A DNA stretch of 64,000 nucleotides from Rummeliibacillus sp044763875 (GTDB lineage: Bacteria > Bacillota > Bacilli > Bacillales_A > Planococcaceae), in the NCBI RefSeq assembly GCF_044763875.1, contig NZ_JBIWGZ010000002.1:248001-312000 (forward strand), written 5' to 3'. Positions 34,315-43,734 of the stretch are shown piece by piece. A program made the translations under genes and the position numbers. A model generated the notes under the pieces. That model did not search any database, was not told the DNA's origin, and was given only the letters and a program-made list of their open reading frames with translations. The stretch's first letter is position 1. Each line of letters opens with the position of its first letter.

Positions 34315-35094
34315 TTAACGCATTTTAATTTCTGCTAATGCATTTAAAAATTTACTATTCAATACTTTAATATAAGTACCTTTCATACCTAATGAGCGAG
34401 ATTCGATAACGCCCGCTGATTCTAATTTACGTAATGCATTAACGATTACTGAACGAGTAATCCCAACTCGATCCGCAATTTTAGAAGCAACTAATAATCC
34501 TTCAGAACCATCTAATTCTTCAAAGATATGTTCAATTGCTTCAAGTTCACTGTAAGATAGTGAGTTAATAGCCATTTGAACAACAGCTTTGCTACGAGCC
34601 TCTTCTTCAATTTCTTCAGCTTTTTCACGAAGGATTTCCATACCTACTACAGTTGCGCCATATTCAGCTAGGATTAATTCGTCATCTTCAAATTTACTTT
34701 CTAAACGTGCAAGTACTAGTGTTCCTAAACGTTCTCCGCCACCATTAATTGGTACAATTGTTGTTAAACCAGATTTGAATACTTCTTGAGTTTCAACGGG
34801 GAATGCACTATGTTCATCGAAGACATCTAAGTTAGAAGCAGTTTCAGAGAAGTCGTATAAGTGGCGAGTGTATTCTTCTGGGAATTGACGTTCTTCAAGC
34901 ATTTTTTTCAAACGTTCGTTTTCAATTTGTTGATTTGCAGCAATACCAAGTAATTTACCTTTACGGCTTACGATATAAACGTTACTTTCGATCACTTCAC
35001 CAAGTGTTTCAGCCATTTCTTTAAAGTTAACTGGTCTACCTGCTGATGCTTGAAGCATCGAATTAATTCTTCTTGTTTTAGCTAATAAATTCAT
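34315..35094 (-). CDS. codY: GTP- and branched-chain amino acid-sensing transcriptional repressor CodY
   Basis: CodY represses stationary-phase, nitrogen and motility genes when GTP and branched-chain amino acids are plentiful. The 259-residue protein has the N-terminal GAF-type sensing domain (about residues 1-155), a long linking helix, and a winged helix-turn-helix with the DNA-binding SKIADRVGITRSVIVNALRK. It ends the xerC-hslV-hslU-codY unit, identical to B. subtilis. A loose CodY-box-like sequence just before its start may allow autoregulation (weak). Confidence 0.98.
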   Translation of the reverse strand: MNLLAKTRRINSMLQASAGRPVNFKEMAETLGEVIESNVYIVSRKGKLLGIAANQQIENERLKKMLEERQFPEEYTRHLYDFSETASNLDVFDEHSAFPVETQEVFKSGLTTIVPINGGGERLGTLVLARLESKFEDDELILAEYGATVVGMEILREKAEEIEEEARSKAVVQMAINSLSYSELEAIEHIFEELDGSEGLLVASKIADRVGITRSVIVNALRKLESAGVIESRSLGMKGTYIKVLNSKFLNALAEIKMR

Positions 35095-35178
35095 TTTTAT
35101 TTAGCCTCCTGTTAATTTTCCTTAATTTATGCAATATTCAAAAGGTTTTAAATTTTGTGCAATATCTTAGATTATAAA

Positions 35179-36576
35179 CTATAAAATAAACTGTGACAAA
35201 TCTTTATTCTTGACAATTTCGCTAAGTTTTTGGTCAACGTAGCTTTCTGTAATTTCTATATGTGCTGGTGAAATATCCGCAGCTTCGAAGGATAGCTCTT
35301 CTAAGAGGCGTTCAAGAATAGTATGCAAGCGTCTTGCACCAATATTGTCTGAATCTTGGTTTACATTTGTTGCAATTTCAGCAATACGTTCGATAGCTTC
35401 ATCTGTAAACACAATTTCAACACCTTCAGTAGCAAGTAAAGCTTGATATTGCAAGATAAGTGAATGATCTGGCTCTTTTAAAATACGTACAAAATCTTCC
35501 TTCGTCAACTTTTCCAATTCTACACGAATTGGGAATCGCCCTTGTAATTCAGGTATCAAATCAGATGGTTTAGACATATGGAACGCTCCTGCTGCCATAA
35601 ATAACATAAAGTCTGTTCTCACAGGACCATATTTCGTATTTACAGTTGAGCCCTCTACAATCGGCAATATATCACGTTGAACACCTTCACGTGAAACATT
35701 CGCATTACCACCGCTACTGTTGTTTCTTGTCGCTATTTTATCAATTTCATCAATAAAAATAATACCGGATTGTTCAGCACGAAGAATAGCTTCTTCTGAT
35801 ACTTCATCGCTATCAATTAGTTTGTTTGCTTCTTCGATTGTTAAGATACGTCTAGCATCTTTTACTTGTAAGCGGCGTTTTTTCTTTTTAGGTGGCATTA
35901 AACTCGAAAGCATATCGCCCATATTCGTTCCACCCATATCCATTCCGCCACCAGGGAACATGCCCATCATATTGGTTTGTTGTTCTGTTACTTCAACAGT
36001 TACCCATTCGTTTTCTAATTTCCCATCGCGTAAATTATCGGCTATTTGAGAACGTTTTAAGGTAACTTGTTTATCTTCTTCTGTATTCTCTTCTGACGTG
36101 TCATTTTTTTGACCAAAAAGAGCTTCAAAAGGATTTTGCGTTGTTTGCTTCTTACGCATACTAGGTACTAGCAGCTTAACAATTTGATCATTTGCTAAAC
36201 GTTCAGCTTGTTCTTTAACTTCTTCTTGTTTCTCTTCTTTTACTAGGCGGTTAGAGATTTCAACCAAATCTCGAACCATTGATTCTACATCACGCCCAAC
36301 ATAGCCTACTTCTGTAAATTTTGTGGCTTCTACTTTAAGAAATGGAGCTTTCACAAGGCGAGCAATACGTCTAGCAATTTCAGTTTTACCAACACCAGTT
36401 GGACCAATCATTAAAATGTTTTTTGGTATTACTTCGTTTTTCATCTCTTCAGAAAGTAATTGTCTGCGATATCGATTACGAAGTGCTACAGCGACTGCTC
36501 GTTTAGCTTGGTTTTGGCCTACAATATAACGATTCAAATACTCCATCATTTCTCTAGGGGTGTTTTGTTGTGTCAT
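35179..36576 (-). CDS. hslU: ATP-dependent protease ATPase subunit HslU (ClpY)
   Basis: HslU is the AAA+ unfoldase that feeds HslV. The 465-residue protein has Walker A GPTGVGKTE (residues 58-66), the inserted I-domain (about 110-240) with Gly/Met-rich MFPGGGMDMGG, Walker B IIFIDEIDKI, and a sensor-2 segment GARRLHTILERLLEE. The C-terminal tail ends SQFIL, which in this family inserts into HslV. It overlaps hslV by 4 bases. Confidence 0.97.
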   Translation of the reverse strand: MTQQNTPREMMEYLNRYIVGQNQAKRAVAVALRNRYRRQLLSEEMKNEVIPKNILMIGPTGVGKTEIARRIARLVKAPFLKVEATKFTEVGYVGRDVESMVRDLVEISNRLVKEEKQEEVKEQAERLANDQIVKLLVPSMRKKQTTQNPFEALFGQKNDTSEENTEEDKQVTLKRSQIADNLRDGKLENEWVTVEVTEQQTNMMGMFPGGGMDMGGTNMGDMLSSLMPPKKKKRRLQVKDARRILTIEEANKLIDSDEVSEEAILRAEQSGIIFIDEIDKIATRNNSSGGNANVSREGVQRDILPIVEGSTVNTKYGPVRTDFMLFMAAGAFHMSKPSDLIPELQGRFPIRVELEKLTKEDFVRILKEPDHSLILQYQALLATEGVEIVFTDEAIERIAEIATNVNQDSDNIGARRLHTILERLLEELSFEAADISPAHIEITESYVDQKLSEIVKNKDLSQFIL

Positions 36577-37118
36577 ACTTTTAGATCCTCCACAATAATA
36601 TTATGGTTCGTAAATACACAAATATCTGCTGCAATTTCTAAAGATGCCTTCGCAATTTCTTTTGCAGTCATCTGATCTCCAGCATATTGTTTTAATGCTC
36701 TACCAGCTGACAATGCATAATTCCCTCCGGAACCAATAGCTAAAATTCCGTCATCTGGTTCAATTACTTCACCCGATCCAGATACTAACAATAAAGTCTC
36801 ACTATTCATGACAAGTAATAATGCTTCCAACTTTTGTAGCATTTTATCTCCACGCCATTGTTTTGCTACTTCTACTGCAGCGCGTTGTAAATTCCCATTA
36901 TACTCCATCAATCTACTTTCGAACATTTCAAATAATGTAAAAGCATCTGCCACAGAACCAGCAAAACCTGCAAGTACTTTACCATTATATAAACGACGTA
37001 CTTTTTTAGCAGTATGTTTCATAACTACAGAATTTCCTAGTGTAACTTGACCATCACCCGCCATGGCACTTTGACCATTGTGCTGAATAGCAAATATAGT
37101 TGTTGCGTGCAAATCCAT
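36573..37118 (-). CDS. hslV: ATP-dependent protease peptidase subunit HslV (ClpQ)
   Basis: HslV is the proteasome-like peptidase that partners HslU. The 181-residue protein has the N-terminal nucleophile region MDLHATTIFAIQHNG, then AMAGDGQVTLG, VRRLYNGKVLAGFAGS and GSGGNYALSAGRAL. The usual nucleophile Thr follows a short leader (Thr6/Thr7 here). B. subtilis ClpQ has Ser at the mature N-terminus, whereas here residue 2 is Asp. The ribosome site is GGAGGAGG. It lies between xerC and hslU. Confidence 0.96.
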   Translation of the reverse strand: MDLHATTIFAIQHNGQSAMAGDGQVTLGNSVVMKHTAKKVRRLYNGKVLAGFAGSVADAFTLFEMFESRLMEYNGNLQRAAVEVAKQWRGDKMLQKLEALLLVMNSETLLLVSGSGEVIEPDDGILAIGSGGNYALSAGRALKQYAGDQMTAKEIAKASLEIAADICVFTNHNIIVEDLKV

Positions 37119-37141
37119 TCTTTAAAACCTCCTCCAAAATA

Positions 37142-38044
37142 TTAAGCTCTGGGATGAGCATTCATATATGTGTTTCGTAGATGTTCTTTCGTTACATGCG
37201 TATAAACTTGCGTTGAAGACAAACTTGAATGACCTAATAATTCTTGAACTGTTCTTAAATCTGCTCCATTATTTAAAAGGTGCGTTGCAAAGGTGTGTCG
37301 TAACATATGCGGGTGTATTGTTGTATGTAACTCCGCTTGTTTCATCATGTCGTTTAATATAAAGCGAACGCCTCTAGCTGTTAGAGCGCCACCCCGCATA
37401 TTAACAAATAACTCAGAATGCTGTATACCTTTTATAAGTTTAGGACGAGACTCTTCTAAATAGTGTTGCATTGCTTCTGCTGCAAAATGACCAAATGGTA
37501 CATAACGCTCTTTTCTACCTTTCCCCATCACTCTAAGGATATTCAATGAAAAATCAATATCCTTTAATTCAATAGATGTAAGTTCGCTTACACGAATTCC
37601 AGTAGCATATAGAAGCTCTAAGATAGCCATATTGCGTAATGATTTTGAATCTGTACCTTCATTGGCCTTGAAAAGTTTCGTTAGTTCTTCTTCGTAAAAA
37701 AAGTGTGGTAACCTTACTTCTTTTTTTGGATGATATAACGCTTGAAATGCAGTGTCGTCCAAATCATATTCCTTATTTAAAAATTTGAAAAAGGAACGGA
37801 TAGAAGAAATCTTTCTTGAGATTGTTGTTCTCGCTTTTTTTTCTTCATACATTTTAGTTACATAAAGTCTAGCGTGTATGTATTCGACTTGAGCCAAATC
37901 CGCCACAGCTTCTACTTGTAGAAATACGAAAAATTCGAGTATATCCGCTCGATAGTCTCGAACTGTTAAAGGTGAAAAGTTTTTTTCTAGTTGAATATAA
38001 GTAACAAACTGTTCAATTGCCTGATCAAATTGTATGTTGTTCAT
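37142..38044 (-). CDS. xerC: Site-specific tyrosine recombinase XerC (CodV)
   Basis: XerC resolves chromosome dimers at dif together with a partner recombinase. The 300-residue protein has an N-terminal SAM-like DNA-binding domain (about residues 5-90) and a catalytic domain with Arg in ATGIRVSEL, the Lys of GKGRKERYVP, the HxxR box HPHMLRHTFATHLL, GHSSLS and nucleophile Tyr near 281 (TQVYTHV). It heads the hslVU-codY unit with its own promoter (38097-38126). This is a housekeeping recombinase, not a mobile-element integrase. Confidence 0.96.
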   Translation of the reverse strand: MNNIQFDQAIEQFVTYIQLEKNFSPLTVRDYRADILEFFVFLQVEAVADLAQVEYIHARLYVTKMYEEKKARTTISRKISSIRSFFKFLNKEYDLDDTAFQALYHPKKEVRLPHFFYEEELTKLFKANEGTDSKSLRNMAILELLYATGIRVSELTSIELKDIDFSLNILRVMGKGRKERYVPFGHFAAEAMQHYLEESRPKLIKGIQHSELFVNMRGGALTARGVRFILNDMMKQAELHTTIHPHMLRHTFATHLLNNGADLRTVQELLGHSSLSSTQVYTHVTKEHLRNTYMNAHPRA

Positions 38045-38096
38045 CGGAACACCTCATTTACTCATGTTCTCAATTCTATTTTCTCACTGCCAATCA

Positions 38097-38126
38097 ATTA
38101 TATAAAGTGAGAACGCTTTCTAACAA
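38097..38126 (-). promoter_or_regulatory. Promoter of the xerC-hslV-hslU-codY unit
   Basis: TTGTTA-N18-TATAAT lies about 53 bases before the xerC start, between the trmFO terminator and xerC. The -10 is perfect and the -35 matches four of six bases. The rest of the 286-base gap up to 38330 holds only the trmFO terminator and AT-rich DNA. Confidence 0.65.
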
Positions 38127-38282
38127 CTTAGACTATGGCAATTTTCAGTAGATTTATGACATATTTGTGTACATTACCTTTTCACATACATATTTTATGT
38201 TAGTATGTCTAATTATGGAAGTTTCTAATCTAAAAAACATGATTTAGCGCAAAAAAAATTTCAGCAAAGAAAAACTGTTGCA

Positions 38283-38322
38283 AAGAAAAAAGCCCTTAAA
38301 AGTATAACAACATTTAAGGACT
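38283..38322 (-). terminator. Rho-independent terminator after trmFO
   Basis: The 10-bp stem AGTCCTTAAA / TTTAAGGGCT (minus strand, one G-U pair) is followed by TTTTT and lies about 10 bases after the trmFO stop. Confidence 0.85.
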
Positions 38323-38330
38323 TACGCAAA

Positions 38331-39644
38331 TTAAATATTTGCTGAAGTTTTGAAATCACGCAAAGCATTTAAAGCACGTTCTGCATGTTTTTCTCCACGT
38401 TCTTGTTTTGATTTAATCTTTTCACCTAAGGCTGGGAATAATCCAAAGTTAACATTCATTGGTTGGAAATGTTTTGAATCGGCTTCAGTAATATAACGAG
38501 CCATACTTCCTAAAGCTGTTTCAGCAGGGAAGATACATAGATCTTGTTGTAATGCTAAATGAGCTGCGTTCACACCTGCAACTAATCCACTACCAGCTGA
38601 TTCAACATATCCTTCGACACCTGTCATTTGGCCAGCAAAGAAAATATTTGGGCGGCTTTTTAATTGATATGTTGGTGCTATAGCTTTTGGTGAGTTGATA
38701 AAAGTATTACGATGCATTACACCATATCGAACGATCTCAACGTTTTCTAAACCTGGAATCATAGAAAATACACGTTTTTGCTCGCCCCATTTTAAGTGTG
38801 TTTGGAACCCAACAATATTGTATAGTGTACCAGCTGCATCGTCTTGTCGAAGTTGTACAACCGCATATGGGCGTTTATCTGTTTTCGGATCTTCAAGACC
38901 AACTGGTTTCATCGGACCGAATAACATTGTTTTTTCACCACGTTCTGCCATTACTTCAATTGGCATACAACCTTCAAAATACTTTTCTTTTTCAAATTCG
39001 TTTAATGGAGCTTTTTCAGCTTCTACTAACGCTTGACGGAAAGCATAGAATTCTTCTTTATTCATTGGGCAGTTTAAATAAGCCGCTTCCCCTTTATCAT
39101 AACGTGATTTTAAATATACTTTATCCATATCTATGCTGTCTTTTTCAATAATTGGAGCTGCAGCATCATAGAAGTATAAATAATCTTCACCTGTTAAATT
39201 TTGAATCTTTTCTGCTAAAGCTTTTGAAGTAAGCGGACCTGTAGCAATTACTGTAATACCATCTTCAGGAATTTCTGTCACTTCTTCATGAATCACTTCA
39301 ACAAGTGGATGATTTTTCACTTTTTCAGTAATATAGCCTGAAAACTCGTGGCGATCTACTGCAAGGGCACCACCAGCTGGTACCGAACAATTATCTGCAG
39401 CTTCAATGATAATAGATTCCATTTGGCGCATCTCTTCTTTAATAACGCCTACAGCATTTGTTAAATTATTTGCGCGTAGAGAGTTACTACAAACTAGTTC
39501 TGCAAATTTATCTGTATGATGAGCAGGTGTTTGTTTAACTGGTCGCATTTCATAAAGACGTACTTTTACTCCTCTTTTAGCAATTTGCCAAGCTGCTTCA
39601 CTACCAGCCAAACCTGCTCCGATTACATTAACTATTGGTGTCAT
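38331..39644 (-). CDS. trmFO: Methylenetetrahydrofolate-tRNA-(uracil-5-)-methyltransferase TrmFO (Gid)
   Basis: TrmFO makes ribothymidine at position 54 of tRNA using methylene-THF and FAD. The 437-residue protein starts with the FAD-binding motif VIGAGLAGSEAAW and has the conserved Cys52 in ELVCSNSLRANN; a second family Cys is present in LNCPM. The C-terminal segment AGQMTGVEGYVESAGSGLVAG is also diagnostic. It follows topA after 30 bases and ends the unit. Confidence 0.98.
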   Translation of the reverse strand: MTPIVNVIGAGLAGSEAAWQIAKRGVKVRLYEMRPVKQTPAHHTDKFAELVCSNSLRANNLTNAVGVIKEEMRQMESIIIEAADNCSVPAGGALAVDRHEFSGYITEKVKNHPLVEVIHEEVTEIPEDGITVIATGPLTSKALAEKIQNLTGEDYLYFYDAAAPIIEKDSIDMDKVYLKSRYDKGEAAYLNCPMNKEEFYAFRQALVEAEKAPLNEFEKEKYFEGCMPIEVMAERGEKTMLFGPMKPVGLEDPKTDKRPYAVVQLRQDDAAGTLYNIVGFQTHLKWGEQKRVFSMIPGLENVEIVRYGVMHRNTFINSPKAIAPTYQLKSRPNIFFAGQMTGVEGYVESAGSGLVAGVNAAHLALQQDLCIFPAETALGSMARYITEADSKHFQPMNVNFGLFPALGEKIKSKQERGEKHAERALNALRDFKTSANI

Positions 39645-39674
39645 TCTATTTTTTACCTGCTTTCTAAAAACTCA

Positions 39675-41747
39675 TCATTGTGTTGGTTCTTCTTTGTAGT
39701 CACAACTTGTACATTGGACTTGAATACCTTTTTTGATTTTCTTTTCTACTAATAATTCATTACATTTTGGACACGGACGGTTAATAGGCTTATCCCAAGA
39801 TACGAAATCACATTCTGGATAGCGGTTACAACCATAGAAAATACGTTTTGTCTTGCTTTTTCTTTCGACGATTTCTCCCTCTTTACATTTTGGACACTTC
39901 ACGCCGATTTCCTTCACTATGGCTTTAGTATTACGACATTCAGGGAAATTACTACACGCCATGAACTTTCCATAGCGACCAAGTTTAAATACCATCGGAG
40001 ATCCACAGACTTCACAATCTTCTCCTGCTGGCTCATCCTTAATCTCTACTTTTTCCATCGCAATTTCTGCATGCTTTAAATCTTTTTCGAATTTTTGATA
40101 AAAATCATCTATGATTTTTACCCATTTAATATTTCCATCTTCAATACTATCTAAATCTTTTTCCATTTGAGCTGTAAATTCGATATTTAAAATATCTGGG
40201 AAAAATTCAAGTACTAAAGAATGAACAATTTCACCAAGCTCAGTTGGTACAAATCGTTTAGTTTCTAATGTTACATATCCACGTTTTTGAATGGTATCTA
40301 AAGTTGGTGCATAGGTGGATGGTCGCCCAATACCTAGTTCTTCAAGTGTTTTAACAAGACGAGCTTCTGAGAAACGTGGTGGTGGTTGTGTGAAATGTTG
40401 TTTTGGTTCAATTTCTAAACTTTTCACTATATCCCCTTTTTCCATTGGAGGCAAAAGTTTATCTTTTTCTTCTTTTTGATCATCAGAGCCTTCAATGTAA
40501 AGTTTCATAAACCCAGGAAATTTCACATTCGAACCCGATGCTCGGAATATAATTTCGCCATTAAGTAAATCTGCTGTTACCGTGTCTAATATCGCCGGTG
40601 CCATTTGACTTGCTACAAATCGATCCCAAATTAGACGGTATAAACGCAATTGATCTCTCGATAATACAGCCTTCAATTGATCTGGATGACGCAAAGTACT
40701 AGTTGGACGAATTGCTTCATGGGCATCTTGTGCATTTTCTGATTTCTTTGCTTGTTGATTAATTAATGTTGTATATTCTTCACCATAATTTTGCTCAATG
40801 TATTCATGTGCTTCCTTTTTAGCTGTTTCAGAAATACGAGTAGAGTCTGTACGCATATATGTGATTAAACCGACTGTACCTTCTTTTCCAATATCGATAC
40901 CTTCATACAACTGTTGAGCAAGCATCATTGTTTTACGTGCTCGGAAGTTTAATTTCCGAGCTGCTTCTTGTTGTAATGATGAAGTGGTAAAAGCAGGTGA
41001 AGCATTTCGTTTACGTTCACGTTTAACAACTTTTATAACTTCAAAATCTTCCCCTTTTAGCTGGTTAAGAATTTGCTGAACTTCTTGTTCATTCGATAAT
41101 TTAACTTTTTCCTTTGTATTACCGTAGAAAACCGCATCAAATGGTTTGCCTTTTTGGAAGTTACCATCGATTGTCCAATATTCTTCTGGTTGGAAGTTTT
41201 TAATTTCGATTTCTCGGTCAATGATTAGACGTAATGCAACCGATTGAACTCGACCTGCTGATAAACCCTTTTTGACTTTCTTCCATAGTAATGGGCTAAT
41301 GTTATACCCTACAAGACGATCTAATATTCGTCTTGCTTGTTGTGCATCTACTAAATCGATATCAATTGGACGTGGATGCTTAAATGACTCTTTTATCGCA
41401 TCTTTTGTGATTTCATTGAACACTACACGACAATCTGATTCAATATCGATATTAAGTGCTGTTGCTAAGTGCCAAGCTATTGCTTCCCCTTCGCGGTCTG
41501 GATCGGCTGCGAGATAGATTTTTTTTGCTTTTTTAGCCGCTGTCTTTAAATCTTGCAATACAGGTCCTTTACCACGAATTGTAATATATCTTGGTTCGTA
41601 ATTATTTTCTGTATCAATACCCATTTGACTTCTTGGAAGATCACGAACATGACCAATAGAAGCCTTTACTTTATATTTTTTTCCTAAGTATCGCTCGATT
41701 GTTTTTGCTTTTGCGGGCGATTCCACTATAACTAAATAATCCGACAT
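39675..41747 (-). CDS. topA: DNA topoisomerase I
   Basis: TopA relaxes negative supercoils by single-strand cleavage. The 690-residue protein has the Toprim domain (LVIVESPAKAKTIERYLG, DPDREGEAIAW), the catalytic Tyr in GLITYMRTDSTR, and three C-terminal four-Cys zinc ribbons starting CEVCGSP, CPKCKEG and CPKCNEL. This is the standard Bacillus form. It is preceded by a promoter (41805-41833) and co-transcribed with trmFO. Confidence 0.98.
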   Translation of the reverse strand: MSDYLVIVESPAKAKTIERYLGKKYKVKASIGHVRDLPRSQMGIDTENNYEPRYITIRGKGPVLQDLKTAAKKAKKIYLAADPDREGEAIAWHLATALNIDIESDCRVVFNEITKDAIKESFKHPRPIDIDLVDAQQARRILDRLVGYNISPLLWKKVKKGLSAGRVQSVALRLIIDREIEIKNFQPEEYWTIDGNFQKGKPFDAVFYGNTKEKVKLSNEQEVQQILNQLKGEDFEVIKVVKRERKRNASPAFTTSSLQQEAARKLNFRARKTMMLAQQLYEGIDIGKEGTVGLITYMRTDSTRISETAKKEAHEYIEQNYGEEYTTLINQQAKKSENAQDAHEAIRPTSTLRHPDQLKAVLSRDQLRLYRLIWDRFVASQMAPAILDTVTADLLNGEIIFRASGSNVKFPGFMKLYIEGSDDQKEEKDKLLPPMEKGDIVKSLEIEPKQHFTQPPPRFSEARLVKTLEELGIGRPSTYAPTLDTIQKRGYVTLETKRFVPTELGEIVHSLVLEFFPDILNIEFTAQMEKDLDSIEDGNIKWVKIIDDFYQKFEKDLKHAEIAMEKVEIKDEPAGEDCEVCGSPMVFKLGRYGKFMACSNFPECRNTKAIVKEIGVKCPKCKEGEIVERKSKTKRIFYGCNRYPECDFVSWDKPINRPCPKCNELLVEKKIKKGIQVQCTSCDYKEEPTQ

Positions 41748-41804
41748 TTAAGTTCCCCCTTATAGAGGTGAAGTTTCATTTTCCAAAAGAAATACCTGTT
41801 GCAA

Positions 41805-41833
41805 AATGTATAACAGAAATCTAAAATTTGCAA
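41805..41833 (-). promoter_or_regulatory. Sigma-A-type promoter of topA-trmFO
   Basis: TTGCAA-N17-TACATT is found 58 bases before topA and directly after the dprA stop. No terminator for dprA is visible, so dprA read-through into topA is also possible. Confidence 0.65.
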
Positions 41834-41840
41834 CCCTTTT

Positions 41841-42737
41841 TCATTTAGAAAGTAAAAATCCTTCTATTTCTTCAATAATTTGATAGCCATTCCATACTGG
41901 TGTAGCGCCTTCTAAAAGTAACTTATGTGGTCCTTTAGAAAGCGGTTTCGTAATATCACCAGGTACAACGAATATATGCTTACCATTTTCTAAACCATGT
42001 TCAATTGTACTTAAAGTTCCACTTTTTTCTGCTGCTTCAGTAACAAGTATTCCTTCAGAGAGTCCGCTAATTATACGGTTTCGCATTGGAAAATACCATT
42101 TTTGAGGTTTTACATAGGGTGGATATTCGCTAATAAGTAAATGTTCTTGCTCGATTATTTCTGCAAGCTTTCGATTTTCTTTTGGATACAAGTGGAATAA
42201 GCCATGTCCTAATACCGCAATCGTTTGACCAGCATAACGAATAGCCGCTTCGTGAGCCATTCGATCAGCGCCTTTAGCTAGCCCACTGACAATGATATAA
42301 TCATGCTCTATTAATGGCGGTACAACATAGTTTAATATTTTCTCAGAATAACTTGTAGCTTGTCTCGATCCGACTATAGCAATTCTACGCCAATTCTTTA
42401 AAATATCAACTAATCCTTTTGTATAAAGTACAACTGGTGGGTCGTATAATGCAAGTAATTTGTTGGGATACATTGGATGATGAAAAGGAATGGGGAAGAT
42501 ATTATGAGCTTCGTACGCTTGTTTTAATGGGGATATGAGCGTATTGGCATAGTTTTCTTGTAAGCGTTTTGATTTTTCGACAGATATATTCAAATATCGC
42601 GCAATTTCTTGAACTGGCATTTGCTCTAGCTTTTGCAAGTCAGGATCTGCTTCAAGCAATGGTTGTAACCTGTTTAGGGGAACAGGAAATACATAATGTA
42701 GAGCAAGTAGCCTTTCTGTAAATTTCACATCTAACAT
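41841..42737 (-). CDS. dprA: DNA processing protein DprA (Smf)
   Basis: DprA loads RecA onto incoming single-stranded DNA during natural transformation. The 298-residue protein has a SAM-like N-terminal region and the Rossmann-type DNA-binding core with IAIVGSRQATSYSE, IVSGLAKGADRMAHEAA, TIAVLGHGLFHLYPKEN and MRNRIISGLSEGILVTEA. The C-terminal winged-helix domain of longer DprAs is absent, as in B. subtilis. It follows the sucD terminator, so it has a separate or weak promoter. Confidence 0.96.
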   Translation of the reverse strand: MLDVKFTERLLALHYVFPVPLNRLQPLLEADPDLQKLEQMPVQEIARYLNISVEKSKRLQENYANTLISPLKQAYEAHNIFPIPFHHPMYPNKLLALYDPPVVLYTKGLVDILKNWRRIAIVGSRQATSYSEKILNYVVPPLIEHDYIIVSGLAKGADRMAHEAAIRYAGQTIAVLGHGLFHLYPKENRKLAEIIEQEHLLISEYPPYVKPQKWYFPMRNRIISGLSEGILVTEAAEKSGTLSTIEHGLENGKHIFVVPGDITKPLSKGPHKLLLEGATPVWNGYQIIEEIEGFLLSK

Positions 42738-42770
42738 GACTTCCCTCCATTATAATAGAATGATTAATAT

Positions 42771-42809
42771 AAAGAAAAAAAGTGCAGTACTAGTAATTAG
42801 TACTACACT
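42771..42809 (-). terminator. Rho-independent terminator after sucD
   Basis: The 11-bp stem AGTGTAGTACT / AGTACTGCACT (minus strand, one U-G pair) is followed by TTTTTTTCTTT, starting 7 bases after the sucD stop. Confidence 0.9.
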
Positions 42810-42815
42810 TTCATT

Positions 42816-43718
42816 TTAATGGGTTTTACACTTGTCGTACAAGCCTTTTTCTTTTATGACACGAATAAAAGTTTCACCAATTACTGCTGGTGTTTCAGCA
42901 ACTTCAATACCACACGCATTCATCGTTTTAATCTTCTCAGCTGCTGTACCTTTACCACCAGAAATAATAGCCCCTGCATGGCCCATACGTTTTCCTGGAG
43001 GCGCAGTTTGACCTCCAATGAATCCAATGACAGGTTTTGTCATATTTGTTTTAATCCATTCAGCGGCTTCTTCTTCTGCAGTTCCACCGATTTCACCAAT
43101 CATAATGACACCATAAGTTTCCGGATCCGCTTCAAATTCTTTTAATACATCGATAAAATTTGTACCGTTAACAGGATCACCACCAATACCAACTGCTGTT
43201 GATTGGCCAATTCCTTCCACTGTTAATTGATGGACAGCTTCATAAGTTAATGTTCCAGAACGAGAAACAACCCCTACATGTCCTTTTGTATGAATATATC
43301 CAGGCATAATACCGATTTTACATTCATCTGAAGTAATAACACCTGGACAGTTCGGGCCAATTAAACGTGTTTTCTTGCCTTCCATATAACGTTTCACTTT
43401 TACCATATCAAGAACAGGAATATGTTCTGTAATACAAATAACCATATCTAAATCCGCATCAACTGCTTCAAGAATAGCATCTGCTGCAAATGGTGCTGGG
43501 ACATAAATAACAGATACATTTGCTCCTGTTGCATTAACTGCTTCAATAACCGTGTTAAATACTGGTACACCTTCTACAAATGTACCTGCCTTTCCTGGCG
43601 TTACACCTGCTACAATTTTAGTTCCATATTCTAGCATTTGTTTTGTATGGAAAAGAGCTGTCGAACCTGTAATACCTTGTACCATTACTTTTGTATCTCT
43701 GTTGATATAAATACTCAT
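42816..43718 (-). CDS. sucD: Succinyl-CoA synthetase alpha subunit
   Basis: The alpha subunit carries the phosphohistidine and the CoA-binding site of the TCA-cycle enzyme that makes ATP or GTP from succinyl-CoA. The 300-residue protein has the CoA-binding Rossmann fold (VMVQGITGSTALFHTK) and the active His247 in GKRMGHAGAIISGGKGTA, along with GPNCPG and RSGTLTYE. It is 16 bases after sucC and ends at a terminator. Confidence 0.98.
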   Translation of the reverse strand: MSIYINRDTKVMVQGITGSTALFHTKQMLEYGTKIVAGVTPGKAGTFVEGVPVFNTVIEAVNATGANVSVIYVPAPFAADAILEAVDADLDMVICITEHIPVLDMVKVKRYMEGKKTRLIGPNCPGVITSDECKIGIMPGYIHTKGHVGVVSRSGTLTYEAVHQLTVEGIGQSTAVGIGGDPVNGTNFIDVLKEFEADPETYGVIMIGEIGGTAEEEAAEWIKTNMTKPVIGFIGGQTAPPGKRMGHAGAIISGGKGTAAEKIKTMNACGIEVAETPAVIGETFIRVIKEKGLYDKCKTH

Positions 43719-43734
43719 CCCGATTCCGCCTTTC

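Noticed and set aside
35101..35135. CodY-box-like sequence before codY (AATTTTCCTTAATTT on the plus strand)
   Set aside because: About four mismatches to AATTTTCWGAAAATT in AT-rich DNA; too weak to claim as an operator.
37142..38044. Tyrosine recombinase as sign of an integrated element
   Set aside because: It is the housekeeping XerC/CodV in its conserved place before hslVU-codY; no attachment repeats or phage genes are near.
42741..42754. TATAAT before dprA as its promoter
   Set aside because: The -10 would place the transcription start on the ribosome site of dprA, leaving no usable leader.
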